Assembly: GCA_964418255.1 (NCBI GenBank) | Contig: CAYQKV010000004.1 | Coordinates: 62,001 to 126,000, forward strand | From: CAG-1782 sp964418255 | Lineage (GTDB): Bacteria; Bacillota; Clostridia; Christensenellales; DTU072 | DNA: 64,000 bases | Direction: 5' to 3' | Shown: positions 63,958 to 64,000 of the stretch, one piece after another | Layout: the number at the start of each line of letters is the position of its first letter | How positions within the stretch are numbered: the stretch's first letter is position 1 | Made by a program: the position numbers and the translations under genes | The notes under the pieces: generated by a model | Database searches by the model: none | Told to the model about the DNA's origin: nothing | What the model saw: the letters and a program-made list of their open reading frames with translations, nothing else

Positions 63958-63988
63958 GCAGTCCGCTTAAAATATGCGGGCTGTTTTT
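63958..63988 (+). terminator. terminator-like hairpin at window end
   Basis: CAGTCCGC (63959-63966) / GCGGGCTG (63976-63983) with one T-G pair, then TTTTT. No plus-strand gene precedes it in the window, so its owner is unclear. Confidence 0.45.
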
Positions 63989-64000
63989 ATTTTATCAATT

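Overview
Organism. The window looks like chromosome of a low-GC Gram-positive, clostridia-like bacterium: strong sigma-A promoters (TTGACA-17-TATAAT type), AGGAGG ribosome sites, Firmicutes-type T4SS parts, and several very large Ig-like or carbohydrate-binding surface proteins like those of uncultured gut Clostridia. Species cannot be fixed from sequence alone.

Layout. (1) 1-1253 and 33948-64000 are host chromosome. (2) 1263-33938 is a 32.7-kb integrative and conjugative element (ICE). Its edges can be placed to the base: a 9-bp duplication TCTTTTCAG at 1254-1262 and 33939-33947, and terminal inverted repeats matching at 12 of 15 positions. It carries an ISLre2/UPF0236 (Mutator-superfamily) DDE transposase at its left edge and no tyrosine or serine integrase. 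It sits exactly 16 bp upstream of the -35 box of the P-type ATPase promoter, which is the insertion rule known for TnGBS-type ICEs. Joining the flanks restores an ordinary intergenic region: terminator, then promoter, then ATPase gene.

Inside the element, mostly on the minus strand, the order from right to left is: a winged-helix replication protein with 15-bp iterons and a decayed tail, SSB, a MutS-I/PrimPol-like primase, a strong oriT candidate with a nic-like site, an accessory DNA-binding protein, a MobL/MobP relaxase, a VirD4 coupling protein, a 5063-residue Ig-repeat surface protein, a VirB2-like pilin, small proteins, VirB6 and a VirB3-VirB4 fusion. Then come an XRE regulator, a ParA plus ribbon-helix-helix partition operon, a VapD-type toxin-antitoxin candidate and the transposase. 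A lipoprotein gene and a Cys-rich protein gene with their own promoters are inserted on the plus strand. Eleven arrays of an 8-bp unit (RTAAGTAY, direct or inverted) occur only in the element. They overlap the parA-operon and transposase promoters, flank terminators, and occur five times inside the giant gene. They resemble the centromere/operator repeats of omega-type partition systems.

Chromosomal right part: an 1826-residue lipoprotein; a GT4 glycosyltransferase; an AbrB-ABC transporter operon; ybaB-recR; TspO-like protein and M1 peptidase; a candidate small RNA; dnaX; a zinc-ribbon protein; an OmpR-type two-component system; a 3972-residue surface protein; and rsmA/ksgA. An 11-bp motif shared by the two-component leader and the giant-gene promoter suggests a regulatory link.
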